Assembly: GCA_963766605.1 (NCBI GenBank)
Contig: CAVYAT010000005.1
Span: forward strand, 62,001 to 126,000
Source: AC-49 sp963766605
GTDB lineage: Bacteria > Actinomycetota > Thermoleophilia > Solirubrobacterales > Solirubrobacteraceae
Reading direction: 5' to 3'
DNA length: 64,000 nucleotides
Shown here: positions 1 through 8,644 of the stretch, piece by piece
Layout of the letters: each line of letters opens with the position of its first letter
How positions within the stretch are numbered: the first letter of the stretch is position 1
The notes under the pieces: model-generated
What the model was told of the DNA's origin: nothing
What the model saw: the letters and a program-made list of their open reading frames with translations, nothing else
Database searches by the model: none
Position numbers and translations under genes: made by a program

Positions 1-529
1 CCGGGTCGTCGGCCGTCGCGCGCATCGCGCGCCCGGTGCGCGCGTGCGACAGGAACAGCTGCAGCCCGCCGAGCACGACGACCGCGACGAGGAAGATCAG
101 CGCCGGCAGCGCGGCGATCGAGATCTGGCTGTTGATGTGCCACGCCCGCGTGTCCAGGCCGCCCGCGCTGAACGCGTGCGAGTCCGACGAGAACAGCTCG
201 AGCAGCAGGTTGCTGATCACGATCGACAGGCCGAACGTGGCCAGCAGCGGCGCCAGCTCGCCGCCGCGCAGCGCTCGCTCGAAGATCAGGCGGTCCAGGC
301 CCCAGCCCAGCGCGGCGGCCAGCGGCAGCACCAGCAGCATCGACGCGAACGCCGACATGCCGAAGTGGTCGATCGCGAACACCGCGCCGAACGCGCCGAG
401 CAGCGCGAGGTCGCCGTGGGCGAGGTTGATGACCCGCATGACGCCGTACAGCAGCGACAGCCCGCACGCGAAAAGCGCGTAGAGCCCGCCGAGCAGGACG
501 CCCTGGATGACGGCGTTGACCCACGTCAT
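1..529 (-). CDS. livH: Branched-chain amino-acid ABC transporter permease LivH (partial, 3' end outside window)
   Basis: Membrane permease of a HAAT-type (LivHMGF) importer that should form the channel together with a LivM subunit. The visible 176 codons start MTWVNAVIQG and show the family hallmarks: LLGGLYALFACGLSLLYGVM, then INLAHGDLALLGAF, several hydrophobic helices, and the cytoplasmic TGRAMRATADDP loop that contacts the ATPase, at which point the window ends. The ATG overlaps the livF stop as ATGA (526-529), so the two are translationally coupled. No livM is seen between livG and the window edge; it probably lies further left. The family is clear; the substrate (amino acid, amide or urea) cannot be read from sequence. 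Confidence 0.9.
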   Translation of the reverse strand, partial: MTWVNAVIQGVLLGGLYALFACGLSLLYGVMRVINLAHGDLALLGAFGAVFAIDHFGMSAFASMLLVLPLAAALGWGLDRLIFERALRGGELAPLLATFGLSIVISNLLLELFSSDSHAFSAGGLDTRAWHINSQISIAALPALIFLVAVVVLGGLQLFLSHARTGRAMRATADDP

Positions 530-1257
530 GCCGGGGCTCCCGGGTCGCCGCCGCCGTTGCCGCGGGTGAGGCCGAAATAGGCGTCGGTGACCTGCTCGCG
601 GGTCAGCTCGCCGGCCTTGCCCTCGAGCACGATCCGGCCTTCGAGCATGCACAGCACGCGCGTCGCGGTCGCCATCGCGCGCCCGAGGTCCTGCTCGACG
701 AGCAGCACCGTCGTGCCGCTCTCGATGACGGTCTTCAGCGACCGGTACACGTCCTCGACCGCGATCGGAGCGAGCCCGAGCGAGACCTCGTCGAGCAGCA
801 GCAGGCGCGGGTTGGTCATCAGCGCGCGGCCGATCGCGGTCGCCTGGCGCTCGCCGCCCGACAGCGTGCCAGCGGAATGGTCGCGGCGCTCGCGCAGCAG
901 CGGAAACGCCTCGAGCACCGTGTCGACCGTCCACGGGCCCGGCCGCGCGGCGACGAGCAGGTTCTCCTCGACGGTCAGGTTGATGAACAGGTGGCGTCCC
1001 TCGGGCACCAGCGCGATCCCCTTGCCGACGCGCTTGTGCGCGCGCACCGCGGTGACGTCCTCGCCGTCGAACACGATCCTCCCGCTGGTCGGCCGCGGCG
1101 GCGCGCCGGCGATCGCGCGCAGCAGCGTCGACTTGCCGGCGCCGTTGGCGCCGACGAGGGCCAGCGTCTCGCCGGCCTCGATCTCAAGCGACACGCCGCG
1201 CACCGCCTGCAGCAGGCCGTGGCGGACGTCGAGCTCGTCGAGGGTGAGGACGCTCAC
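526..1257 (-). CDS. livF: Branched-chain amino-acid ABC transporter ATP-binding protein LivF
   Basis: Cytoplasmic ATPase of 243 residues energising the Liv-type importer. In order it has Walker A GANGAGKST, the Q-loop region ending LVPEGRHLFINLTV (typical of LivF), ABC signature LSGGERQ, Walker B LLLLDE, and the H-loop region TVLLVEQDL. The open frame continues far upstream, but the GTG at 1257 overlaps the livG stop as GTGA and gives the normal family length and N-terminus (SVLTLDELDVRHG), so that start is chosen. It sits between livG and livH with 4-base overlaps on both sides, which implies one polycistronic message. Confidence 0.93.
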   Translation of the reverse strand: MSVLTLDELDVRHGLLQAVRGVSLEIEAGETLALVGANGAGKSTLLRAIAGAPPRPTSGRIVFDGEDVTAVRAHKRVGKGIALVPEGRHLFINLTVEENLLVAARPGPWTVDTVLEAFPLLRERRDHSAGTLSGGERQATAIGRALMTNPRLLLLDEVSLGLAPIAVEDVYRSLKTVIESGTTVLLVEQDLGRAMATATRVLCMLEGRIVLEGKAGELTREQVTDAYFGLTRGNGGGDPGAPA

Positions 1258-1991
1258 GCCGCGCTTCCGAGGTACGCGTCGATGACGGCCGGGTCGCTCA
1301 TCACGGCCTGGGGCTCGCCCTCGGCGATGATCCGGCCCGCCGACATGCAGACCAGGGTCTGGGCCACCCTCAGCAGCGCGTGGACGACATGCTCGATCCA
1401 GACGATCGCCAGGCCGGCCTCGCGCAACTCGAGGATCGAGGCGACCAGCACATGGGTCTCCTCCTCGGTCAGCCCCCCGGCGATCTCGTCGAGCAGCAGC
1501 ACAACCGGGTCGGTGGCCAGCGCACGGGCCATCTCCAGGCGCTTGCGGTCCAGCAGCCCGAGCGTTGCCGCGCGGCGGTTGGCCAGGTGCAGCAGCTGCG
1601 TCGTCTCGAGCACCGCGACCGCCTTGTCGCGCGCGTCGGAGCGCCGCAGCGCGCCGCCGGTCGTCGTGCCGACGAGGACGTTCTCGAACACCGTCATGTC
1701 GGCGAACGGGCGTGGCACCTGGTGAGTGCGCCCGATCCCGAGCTTGCAGCGCGCCGCTGCGCCGAGCTTGGTCACATCCTGCCCCTCGAACGTGACCGTT
1801 CCGCGGTTGGGCGACAGCGCGCCGGCGAGGACGTCGAGCAGGGTCGTCTTGCCCGCGCCGTTGGGCCCGACGATGCCGACCGCGGTGCCCGCGCGGATAT
1901 CGAGCGCGACGTCGTCGAGAACGACCAGCGCGCCGAACTGCTTGCCGACGCCATGCGCGGCAAGCGTCGGCGCGCTCGCTGGACCCGACAT
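1254..1991 (-). CDS. livG: Branched-chain amino-acid ABC transporter ATP-binding protein LivG
   Basis: Second ATPase subunit of the importer, 245 residues. Walker A is GPNGAGKTT, followed by the LivG-type GIGRTHQVPRPFADMTV segment, and Walker B VVLLLDEIAGGL with the LivG-typical GLTEEE. The ABC signature region reads LGLLDRKRLEMARAL. This departs from LSGG but fits LivG proteins, whose signature is often LxxGxQKRLELARAL. A short gap (about 33 nt) separates it from the binding-protein gene upstream, and its stop overlaps the livF GTG. Confidence 0.92.
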   Translation of the reverse strand: MSGPASAPTLAAHGVGKQFGALVVLDDVALDIRAGTAVGIVGPNGAGKTTLLDVLAGALSPNRGTVTFEGQDVTKLGAAARCKLGIGRTHQVPRPFADMTVFENVLVGTTTGGALRRSDARDKAVAVLETTQLLHLANRRAATLGLLDRKRLEMARALATDPVVLLLDEIAGGLTEEETHVLVASILELREAGLAIVWIEHVVHALLRVAQTLVCMSAGRIIAEGEPQAVMSDPAVIDAYLGSAA

Positions 1992-2024
1992 CGTCGTCAG
2001 TGGTCTGCTCCGTCGGTCGCTGGC

Positions 2025-3389
2025 CTACGTGCTCTGGAATGAAGGGTAGGCCTTCATCTTCGCCGCGACCGGGACGTTCTTGTCGTCGGAGTTGTCGACC
2101 ACGACCAGGTCGAGCGGGAACGTGCTGCCGGCCGCCGTCGGGATCCACTGGCAGTTGACCAGCGGCGTGGTGACGACGTTGACCGCCGGGCCGGTGCCGT
2201 ACTTGACGTCGCCGAGCGGCGTCTGCACGTTGAGGCTCGCGATCGACGCGGCGTAGCTGACCTTGTCCTTGGGCTGCGGGGCGTGCTGCAGCGAGCCGAT
2301 CCCGACATCCCACAGGGCGGCCGTCGAGCCGACCATCTGCGTCCACTGCTTGCCCGTCGACTTCGTGTAGCCGTCGCCGAGCTGCTGGCTTGACTGCTTG
2401 AGCAGCGACGACGAGTACGGGAACACCGGCGTCCAGAATGCGGTCCCGATAAGGCCGTGGCCGAGCTTGCCCAGCGCCTCGACCTGCGACGGGAACAGGC
2501 CCGTCTTGGCGATCTGGGGGATGATCGGCACGTAGCCCTGCTGGGCGGCCTGCTTCCAGAACGTCGCGAAGTCCGGGGGCAGCGGGAACGTGTTGAAGAT
2601 CTCGCACTTGTGCGCCTTGAGCTTGGCGATCTGGGCCGAGAAGTCCTGAAGCCCATCGTTGTAGGCGCCGGTGTCGATGACCTTGTAGCCCGCGCCCTTG
2701 AGGATGCCGGGCATCGCGGCGCGTAGGGCGTTGCCGTCGGCGTCGTTGGGGTACAGCAGGCCGACGGTCTTGTTGGTCTTGAGCTGCGGCCACGATCCGA
2801 GGTAGGCGGTGGCGAAGTCGGCGACGCCGAACGAGAAGTGGTAGGTGAACTTGTAGGCGTGCTTGTTGAGCGGCAGGCCCTTGGCGTCGGGCTTGCTGCC
2901 GCCGCGGCCGTAGTACCAGGCCTCCCACGGAAGCACGGTCGAGATGCACGGCACGCCGGCCGCCTCGCAGGCGTCGGAGACGGGGTTGACGACCTCCGGG
3001 GTCGAGGAGGTCAGCATCAGGTCGATGTTGCCGGAGTTGATCAGGTCGTTGGCGACCTGGCCGGCGACCGTCGGGCTCGACTGGCTGTCCTTGGTCAGGA
3101 TCTTGATCGTGTAGGTCTTGCCGTCGCCGCCCTTGACGCCGTCGGCGACGGCCTTGTTGACCAATCCGAGGATGTAGGGGTCGACCTCCCCGAAGCCCGA
3201 TGCCTCGCCGGTCCGCGGGGTCACGAAGCCGATCGTGAACGTGTCGCCGGAGGAGCTGCCGCTCTTCTTCTTCACGCCGCAGGCCGCCAGCAGGTCGGCC
3301 CCGGCGAGCAGGGCGCCGGTTGCTCCGGCGCGCTGCATGAATCGACGGCGGTTGATCGACCCCGATGCGCCGCCCTGTGGTTCAGTCAT
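2025..3389 (-). CDS. ABC transporter substrate-binding lipoprotein (Leu/Ile/Val-binding family)
   Basis: Extracytoplasmic receptor of the importer, 454 residues. The N-terminus carries a Tat-like motif (NRRRFMQR), a hydrophobic stretch and a lipobox ending LLAACG, so it should be exported and lipid-anchored on the cysteine; a KKKSGSSSG linker follows. The mature part has type I periplasmic-binding-protein features (TIGFVTPRTGEASGFGE near the start; VAGQVANDLINSGNIDLM; PCISTVLPWEAWYYG). The tryptophan- and glycine-rich ligand region resembles receptors for amides or amino acids, but the ligand is not assignable. It is the promoter-proximal gene of the livK-G-F-H order and diverges from the gene at 3567. 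Confidence 0.88.
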   Translation of the reverse strand: MTEPQGGASGSINRRRFMQRAGATGALLAGADLLAACGVKKKSGSSSGDTFTIGFVTPRTGEASGFGEVDPYILGLVNKAVADGVKGGDGKTYTIKILTKDSQSSPTVAGQVANDLINSGNIDLMLTSSTPEVVNPVSDACEAAGVPCISTVLPWEAWYYGRGGSKPDAKGLPLNKHAYKFTYHFSFGVADFATAYLGSWPQLKTNKTVGLLYPNDADGNALRAAMPGILKGAGYKVIDTGAYNDGLQDFSAQIAKLKAHKCEIFNTFPLPPDFATFWKQAAQQGYVPIIPQIAKTGLFPSQVEALGKLGHGLIGTAFWTPVFPYSSSLLKQSSQQLGDGYTKSTGKQWTQMVGSTAALWDVGIGSLQHAPQPKDKVSYAASIASLNVQTPLGDVKYGTGPAVNVVTTPLVNCQWIPTAAGSTFPLDLVVVDNSDDKNVPVAAKMKAYPSFQST

Positions 3390-3506
3390 GGTCTTCGATC
3401 GCTCCTCGGTTGTCCCTCAAGACCCTCTAGACCCGCATCCGCGACGATATGCCTGATCTATTTCGGATGTCAAGGAGGCGATCGGACCGGACGTGGTCTG
3501 GGCGAT

Positions 3507-3520
3507 CGGTCTTAAGACCG
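3507..3520. promoter_or_regulatory. 14-bp perfect palindrome in divergent promoter region
   Basis: CGGTCTTAAGACCG is a perfect palindrome in the 177-bp spacer between the divergent binding-protein gene and the PRC/CBS gene. It is AT-rich at its centre, unusual for this genome. Its position suggests a repressor site shared by both directions. No bound regulator can be named, and no convincing -35/-10 pair was fixed. Confidence 0.35.
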
Positions 3521-3562
3521 TGTTGTCGCTCGCGTCGGGCGGGCGCGGGGCGCCTATCCTCG

Positions 3563-3570
3563 GGAGGTGA
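3563..3570 (+). promoter_or_regulatory. Strong Shine-Dalgarno GGAGGTGA; argues for a start at 3582
   Basis: GGAGGTGA matches the anti-Shine-Dalgarno almost completely. The longest open frame would start at a GTG (3567) inside this element, which would leave no usable ribosome-binding site. The next in-frame GTG (3582) lies 11 nt downstream and fits much better, removing five residues from the N-terminus. Confidence 0.55.
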
Positions 3571-4832
3571 CCGACGATGTCGTGACGACCCCCGATCTGC
3601 TGCACGTCTCGCTGGTCGCGGGAGCGCCGCTGAGCGATCAGGCGGGCGGGCGACTCGGGCGGGTCGATGATCTGATCGTCCGGCTCGACGGCGACGCCTA
3701 TCCGCCGATCAGCGGCCTGCTGGCTTCCGTCGCGGGGCGTCAGACGTATATACCGGCGGACCTGATCGCTCAGATCACGCCGCGCGGGGTGACGCTACGG
3801 GTGCCGCGGCTCGATCTGCGCCCGTTCGCGCGGCGCCCCGATGAGGTGCTGCTACGCAAGGACGTGCTCGATCGCCAGCTGATCAACGTCGATGGCGCGC
3901 GTCTGGTTCGGGCCAACGAGATCGAGATCGCGCGGGTCGCGGGATGGTGGCGGGTCGTCGGGGTCGACACGGGCCCGCGGGGCGCCGTGCGGCGTCTGCT
4001 ACCCAAGCGCCTGGCGCCGCGGCTGGCGGCCGGGGAGTTCCTGGACTGGGCGAGCATCGAGCCGTTTGTCGGGCACGTTCCCAGCGTGCGCCTGAGCGTT
4101 CCCCATCCCAAGCTGGCGCGGCTGCATGCGGCGCAGCTCGCGGACCTTGTCGAGGCCGCGTCGCACGCGGAGGGCGAGGAGATCATCGGCGCGGTCCGGG
4201 GCGACGTCGAGCTCGAGGCCGACGTCTTCGAGGAGCTCGACGAGCAGCATCAGCGCGAATTCGTCGCCCAGCGCACCGACGCGGACGTGGCCGGGGTCCT
4301 GGCGCGGATGGCGCCCGACGACGCCGCCGATCTGGTCGCCGAGCTGGCGGACGAGCGCCGCGACGCGGTCCTCGCCCTGGTTCCCGATCGCCACCGAGGC
4401 AAGGTTCGCGCACTGCTCGGCTACGACCCGGCGACCGCTGGCGGGCTGATGAGCACCGAGTTCCTGTGCCTGTACCAGCAGAGCACCGTCGCCGACGCAC
4501 GACAGCGCCTTGCTGTGGCGGCCGACGACACGACCGCTGCCGTCTTCGTGATGGACAGCCACCGGGAGCTGACCGGCACGATCCCGCTCGCGCGGCTGAT
4601 CGGCCCTGCGGACGAGACGGTCCTGATCGATCTCGCGCTGACGACGCCGAGCCTGCGCGCCGACGCGGACTTCGAGGAGGTCGCGCGGCTGATGACCGAC
4701 TACAACCTCCTGATGGCCGCGGTGGTCGACGAGCGCTTTCAGATGATCGGCGTGATCACCGTCGACGACGTGCTCGAGGTGATCCTGCCCAAGGGCTGGC
4801 GCCGGCATTTCGGGCTGCTCGGCGACGAATAA
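3567..4832 (+). CDS. PRC-barrel / MgtE N-domain / CBS-pair protein without membrane domain
   Basis: Soluble protein of about 420 residues. An N-terminal PRC-barrel-like half (GGRLGRVDDLIVRLDG, then a second module around residues 95-165) is followed by an MgtE_N superhelix (roughly 180-280, with VLARMAPDDAADLVAELADE) and a CBS pair (roughly 285-415, ending FQMIGVITVDDVLEVI). The membrane domain of the MgtE Mg2+ channel is absent. In MgtE the N and CBS domains sense Mg2+ and gate the pore, so a regulatory role for the NRAMP-type transporter that follows 70 nt later is a reasonable inference. The true start is probably GTG 3582. Confidence 0.82.
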   Translation: MTDDVVTTPDLLHVSLVAGAPLSDQAGGRLGRVDDLIVRLDGDAYPPISGLLASVAGRQTYIPADLIAQITPRGVTLRVPRLDLRPFARRPDEVLLRKDVLDRQLINVDGARLVRANEIEIARVAGWWRVVGVDTGPRGAVRRLLPKRLAPRLAAGEFLDWASIEPFVGHVPSVRLSVPHPKLARLHAAQLADLVEAASHAEGEEIIGAVRGDVELEADVFEELDEQHQREFVAQRTDADVAGVLARMAPDDAADLVAELADERRDAVLALVPDRHRGKVRALLGYDPATAGGLMSTEFLCLYQQSTVADARQRLAVAADDTTAAVFVMDSHRELTGTIPLARLIGPADETVLIDLALTTPSLRADADFEEVARLMTDYNLLMAAVVDERFQMIGVITVDDVLEVILPKGWRRHFGLLGDE

Positions 4833-4902
4833 CCCCGGCGCAACACGCACCCAACCTACGATGCGGCGATGATCAGCGCGCGCGACGACACCGGACCCAG
4901 TC

Positions 4903-6198
4903 GTGGCCTCACGCGGCTGGTTCAGCGGGGCGCGAGGCGCCCGACTTCCACCGGCGCTCACTGAGCGCGTTCGCCGCCCGCGGCTGCTCGCGTTCCTCGC
5001 GGTCCTCGGTCCGGGACTGATCGCCGCCAACGCCGGCAACGACGCCGGTGGCATCGCGACCTACTCGTCGGTCGGAGCGAAGTACGGCTACGACCTGCTG
5101 TGGATGATGGTGCTGATCACCGTCTCGCTGGCGATCGTCCAGAGCCTCGCCGCGCGGATGGGCGTCGTGACCGGCAAGGGGCTCGCCGAGCTGATCCGTG
5201 AGACCTACGGGCTGCGGTGGTCGGTGTTCGCCACGACCGCGTTCGTGATCGCCAGCTTCGGGATCTGCATCTCGGACTTCGTCGGCATCGGGGCGGCGCT
5301 CGGCCTGGCCGGCGTCCCGGCGGAGATCAGCGTGCCGATCGCCGCGGTGGGCATCTGGCTGATCATCGTGCGCGGCTCCTACCGATCGGCGGAGCGCATT
5401 TTCATCGTCCTGACGATCCCGTTCTTCGCCTACCCGATCGCGGCGATCCTCGCCAAACCCGCCTGGGGTGACGTCGGGTCGGCGATCGTGCACCCGCAGA
5501 TTCACACGAGCAGCGCCTACCTGCTGCTGTTCGTCGCGACCGCGGGCACGACGATCACCCCGTACATGCAGACGTACCTCCAGTCGGCGACCGTCGAACG
5601 CGGCACCGGCGTCGAAAACCTGCGCTCCGAGACGCATCAGGCGGTGCTGGGGGCGGTGTTCGCCGACCTGATCGCCGCGTTCATCATCATCGCCACCGGC
5701 GCGACGTTGTTCGTCCACGGGATCCACACGATCGATTCCGCGTCGCAGGCGGCGGCGGCGCTCGAGCCGTTCGCCGGCCAGTACGCCGAGATGCTGTTCG
5801 GCATCGGTCTGCTCGGGGCCAGCCTGCTCGCCGCCGCGATCCTGCCGATCGCCACCTCCTACGTCGTATCCGAGTCGCTCGGATTCGAGAAGGGCCTGTC
5901 GCACTCCGCCCGCGAGGCGCCGGTGTTCGTCGCGTTGATCACGACGATGATCGTCGTCAGCACGATCGTCGCGATCATCCCCGGCATCCCGGTCATCTCG
6001 CTGCTCGTCGGCGTCCAGGTCGTCAACGGGCTGCTGCTGCCGGTGAACCTGTTCTTCATCTGGCGGCTGGCCGCCAACCGCGAGCTGATGGGCGATCTGC
6101 GCAGCGGCCGCGGCCTCAACACGGCGGCGGCCCTGACCGTGCTGGCCACGTCGGCGCTGTCGCTGATCCTCGTGGCGGTCACGCTGGCGGGCGGATGA
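4903..6198 (+). CDS. NRAMP-family divalent metal transporter
   Basis: Integral membrane protein of 431 residues related to proton-coupled Mn2+/Fe2+ transporters. The helix-1 signature reads GPGLIAANAGNDAGGIATY. The canonical DPGN metal-binding motif is replaced by NAGND, so substrate preference may differ from MntH, and NRAMP-related Mg2+ or other transporters are possible. The helix-6 region TAGTTITPYMQTYLQ lacks the usual MPH motif. About 11 hydrophobic helices follow. It starts at a GTG 70 nt after the CBS protein, likely in the same transcript. The family is clear; the substrate is not. Confidence 0.85.
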   Translation: MASRGWFSGARGARLPPALTERVRRPRLLAFLAVLGPGLIAANAGNDAGGIATYSSVGAKYGYDLLWMMVLITVSLAIVQSLAARMGVVTGKGLAELIRETYGLRWSVFATTAFVIASFGICISDFVGIGAALGLAGVPAEISVPIAAVGIWLIIVRGSYRSAERIFIVLTIPFFAYPIAAILAKPAWGDVGSAIVHPQIHTSSAYLLLFVATAGTTITPYMQTYLQSATVERGTGVENLRSETHQAVLGAVFADLIAAFIIIATGATLFVHGIHTIDSASQAAAALEPFAGQYAEMLFGIGLLGASLLAAAILPIATSYVVSESLGFEKGLSHSAREAPVFVALITTMIVVSTIVAIIPGIPVISLLVGVQVVNGLLLPVNLFFIWRLAANRELMGDLRSGRGLNTAAALTVLATSALSLILVAVTLAGG

Positions 6199-6210
6199 AA
6201 GTTCAGGGAC

Positions 6211-6227
6211 GCCGACCGATTGTCGGC
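6211..6227 (+). terminator. Hairpin after the metal-transporter gene
   Basis: GCCGAC (6211-6216) and GTCGGC (6222-6227) can form a 6-bp stem with loop CGATT, 13 nt after the transporter stop and 27 nt before the next start. No U-tract follows, so it may be a weak terminator or processing site. Confidence 0.35.
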
Positions 6228-6254
6228 TTCGCAGGGCGCTGATGCACTGGCCGC

Positions 6255-7856
6255 ATGCTCAAGAGAACGACTGCCCTGCTCGTGGCGACATGCGCCGCGA
6301 TGGTGGCCGCGAGCGGCGCGGCCCATGCGGCGACCTTCGCCGTCGACCGCACCGACGACAACCCGCCCGCGCAGCCTCCGGCCCCCGCTGCACCGGCGCC
6401 GACGTGCACCCCCGCGCCCAGCGACTGCACCCTGCGCGACGCGATCAACGCCGCCAACGCCGACACCACACAGCCCAACACCGTGACGCTTCCGGCGGTG
6501 ACCGTCCGTGTCACCGACGCGCTGCCGCCGATCACCAACGGCCTCACGATCGCCGGCAGCGGCGCCCGCACGTCGGTGATCGACGGCGCCAACACACCCG
6601 GCGGCGTACTGCTCACCGACAACGTCAACGTCGTGCCGCTCGTGGTCCGGGATCTGACGATCCGGCATCTGGGCACCGACGCCAGCCCGACGATCGGGAT
6701 CGAGACCCTGGGCACGTCCGGCGCCGCGAACGACCAGGTCCCCAACCCGTCGCTACAGCTCGACCACGTGGCGATCACCGATAGCGCGAGCACCCCGATC
6801 GTGCTGGGCACCGGGACCCTGTCGGTGCAGCACAGCCTGCTGGCGCGCAACCGCACGATCGCCGGAGTGATCCTCAACGTCGACGCGACGATGACGATCG
6901 CCGACACGACGATCGCCGCGAACACTCCTGTGCCGACGGCGGCGGGCCAGGCGCAGGCGGCGGGCAGTGGCATCGTCAACCTGTGCCACGCGACGATCAC
7001 GTCGTCGACGATCGCCAACAACACGAGCAACTCGGGCAGCACGTTCCTCAACGGCGCGCCGATCGGCGCCAACCTCACGTCGGTCGACCTCGGCGTCCCT
7101 GGCCTGCCGTGTACGGACATCGCGATGCGGGTCAGCTCGTCGATCGTCGCCGGCGACTCGGCCAACGAGGACTGCTCCGGCACGATCACCGACGGCGGCA
7201 ACAACGTCAGCACCGACTTCGACGACAGCTGCAGTTTCACGGCCCCCTCGGACCGGGTCAACGTCGACCCGCTGCTCGGGGCGCTGCGCAACAACGGCGG
7301 CCCGACCGACACGCTGGCCCTGCTCGCCGGCAGCCCGGCGATCGACGCCGGCGTCGGGTGCGCCGCAACCGATCAGCGCGGCCTACCTCGCCCGCTCGGC
7401 GTGGCGTGTGACAGCGGCGCGTTCGAGTCGGCGTTCACCACCGCGCCGGTCGTGGCGGGCGCCACCGCATCGTCCGGACCGACGGCGACCACGGTCGCGA
7501 CGCCGCCTCCGGTCGACCGCACGCCGGCGAAGCTCACAGTCACCGGCATCCCCCGGCACGTGACCCGCAATGCGTTCAACGCCGGCCTGAAGCTGCGTGT
7601 CGCCGCCAACGAGGCGATCGCCGCTGACCTGTCGCTGTTCGTCGTGCCGGTCAAGGTCACGATCGCGCGGGCGCGCCCGCTGTCGCTTCTGGCCAGCCGG
7701 TCGCTCGGCCGCTCCGCCGCGACGCGGACGCTGATCCTGCACCCCTCGCGCAAGCTCGCGCGTCACGGCCACGCCGTCTCGGCCCAGCTGCGAGTCGTCG
7801 CCTACGACGCTGCGGGGAACCGGACCGCGAAGACGATCGCGTTCACGGTGCGGTAG
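6255..7856 (+). CDS. Secreted parallel beta-helix protein with choice-of-anchor Q region
   Basis: Exported protein of 533 residues. A classical signal peptide (MLKRTTALLVATCAAMVAAS..., cleavage after AHA) leads to ATFAVDRTDDN and SDCTLRDAINAAN, the CSLREA-type start of right-handed beta-helix surface proteins. Repeating short strands (for example ITSSTIANN) follow. Then comes the choice-of-anchor Q signature NGGPTDTLALLAGSPAIDAG plus DQRGLPRPLG near residues 345-385. The last 130 residues form an Ig-like module ending DAAGNRTAKTIAFTVR. Probable cell-surface or extracellular role; no catalytic site is recognised. The 3' end overlaps an antisense remnant. Confidence 0.82.
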   Translation: MLKRTTALLVATCAAMVAASGAAHAATFAVDRTDDNPPAQPPAPAAPAPTCTPAPSDCTLRDAINAANADTTQPNTVTLPAVTVRVTDALPPITNGLTIAGSGARTSVIDGANTPGGVLLTDNVNVVPLVVRDLTIRHLGTDASPTIGIETLGTSGAANDQVPNPSLQLDHVAITDSASTPIVLGTGTLSVQHSLLARNRTIAGVILNVDATMTIADTTIAANTPVPTAAGQAQAAGSGIVNLCHATITSSTIANNTSNSGSTFLNGAPIGANLTSVDLGVPGLPCTDIAMRVSSSIVAGDSANEDCSGTITDGGNNVSTDFDDSCSFTAPSDRVNVDPLLGALRNNGGPTDTLALLAGSPAIDAGVGCAATDQRGLPRPLGVACDSGAFESAFTTAPVVAGATASSGPTATTVATPPPVDRTPAKLTVTGIPRHVTRNAFNAGLKLRVAANEAIAADLSLFVVPVKVTIARARPLSLLASRSLGRSAATRTLILHPSRKLARHGHAVSAQLRVVAYDAAGNRTAKTIAFTVR

Positions 7857-8060
7857 GTGCCGGTGGGAAGGAGATCTTGCGTTCGCCGCGCCCGCACCTC
7901 GCGCCCTTCGTCGACAGGTTCAGCGTGTGGAAATGCGCGGTCACGCACGCGTAATACGTCGTCGTACCGTTCCGAGCGGCGGTGCCGGTCACGGCGAAGG
8001 CCGTTCCTCCCAGCGCAACGAAAAGCGCCTCTGTGTCGCGAAGACGGCCCCGTTCTCCCG
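7843..8060 (-). pseudogene. Remnant of a Thermoleophilia-type exported protein (related to the collagen-like gene at 9816)
   Basis: A minus-strand frame ending at 7843 encodes ALFVALGGTAFAVTGTA, then TTTYYACVTAHFHTLNLS, TKGARCGRGERKISF and an early stop. This matches the architecture of small exported proteins in this class: a hydrophobic export segment, a C-x-V strand, and a CxxG..KISF ending. The same layout occurs in the gene at 9816-10400 (LALFLALGGAAYAA, IHGCVAKRGAL, KRCPRHTRSL). No ATG, GTG or TTG precedes it in frame, and it stops where family members usually continue, so I read it as a decayed or interrupted copy. The upstream limit is approximate. It overlaps the end of the beta-helix gene by 14 bp, convergently. 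Confidence 0.5.
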
Positions 8061-8644
8061 CGATCGACCATCCGGCATTGCGGTGTTGCAGGTGGCGTAG
8101 CGCCGGGCGGGTGCCGCCAGGCGGCCGTCACCGCGCCGCCTGGCAGACCGCAACTTGACACCGCGAGGAGGAGAGGAGCGATGTCGCTGGCCGGCGGGTC
8201 AGGACCGACCGTGGTCCAGTACATCGGACGGCAGGCGCGATCCTGTAAGCGTGGGGTGAACGGATCGGTCCGACCTCTTGCCCGGCGGTGACTGCACAGG
8301 CTCGGCCGTCCATCGCCCAGCCCGCCGCGCGAGGCGTGGCCGAGCTGACCGGCGATGATGTGAAGCGGGAGGCCGCGCGAAGCAGTCGAACTCAAAAACC
8401 CGCCCCGGCCCCGCGATCCATGGCGGGCTGGGGTTCCCCGCCACACACGCAGAGCCGGGGCTAAAGAGAAGATAAAGACCAGCATTGCCCGGGGCGCCGG
8501 TAGGGCGCCGCGGGCGTGGGGTCGTCGCTGTGTTCGCGGTCGGCTGCGGACGGTCGAGCAGCTACGCCCGGCAGCGGGCCGTGAGCTCTGTGCAGGTTGT
8601 CTGCCCGACGTCAAGATCAGGCATGGGCGACCGACCGGAAGAGC
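8061..8644. other. Gene-poor spacer with two hairpins and a doubtful 36-codon ORF
   Basis: No convincing protein gene. Inverted repeat GCCAGGCGGC/GCCGCCTGGC (8116-8125, 8135-8144) and stem CCCGCC/GGCGGG (8399-8404, 8422-8427, preceded by AAAAA) look like terminators. A 36-codon frame (ATG 8181 to 8291) has a strong purine-rich Shine-Dalgarno (GAGGAGGAGAGG), but its peptide (MSLAGGSGPTVVQYIG...) resembles nothing I know. Confidence 0.4.

Noticed and set aside
526..2949. An 807-codon minus-strand open frame
   Set aside because: Only its last 243 codons (LivF) are protein-like. The rest is antisense or out-of-frame to LivG and the binding protein and is Arg/Ala/Pro junk typical of high-GC shadows.
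4909..5904. Long minus-strand ORFs antisense to the NRAMP gene (and similar ones opposite dxs, alaS, pilB)
   Set aside because: Frame-complement shadows of real genes rich in R, D, G and Q with no motifs.
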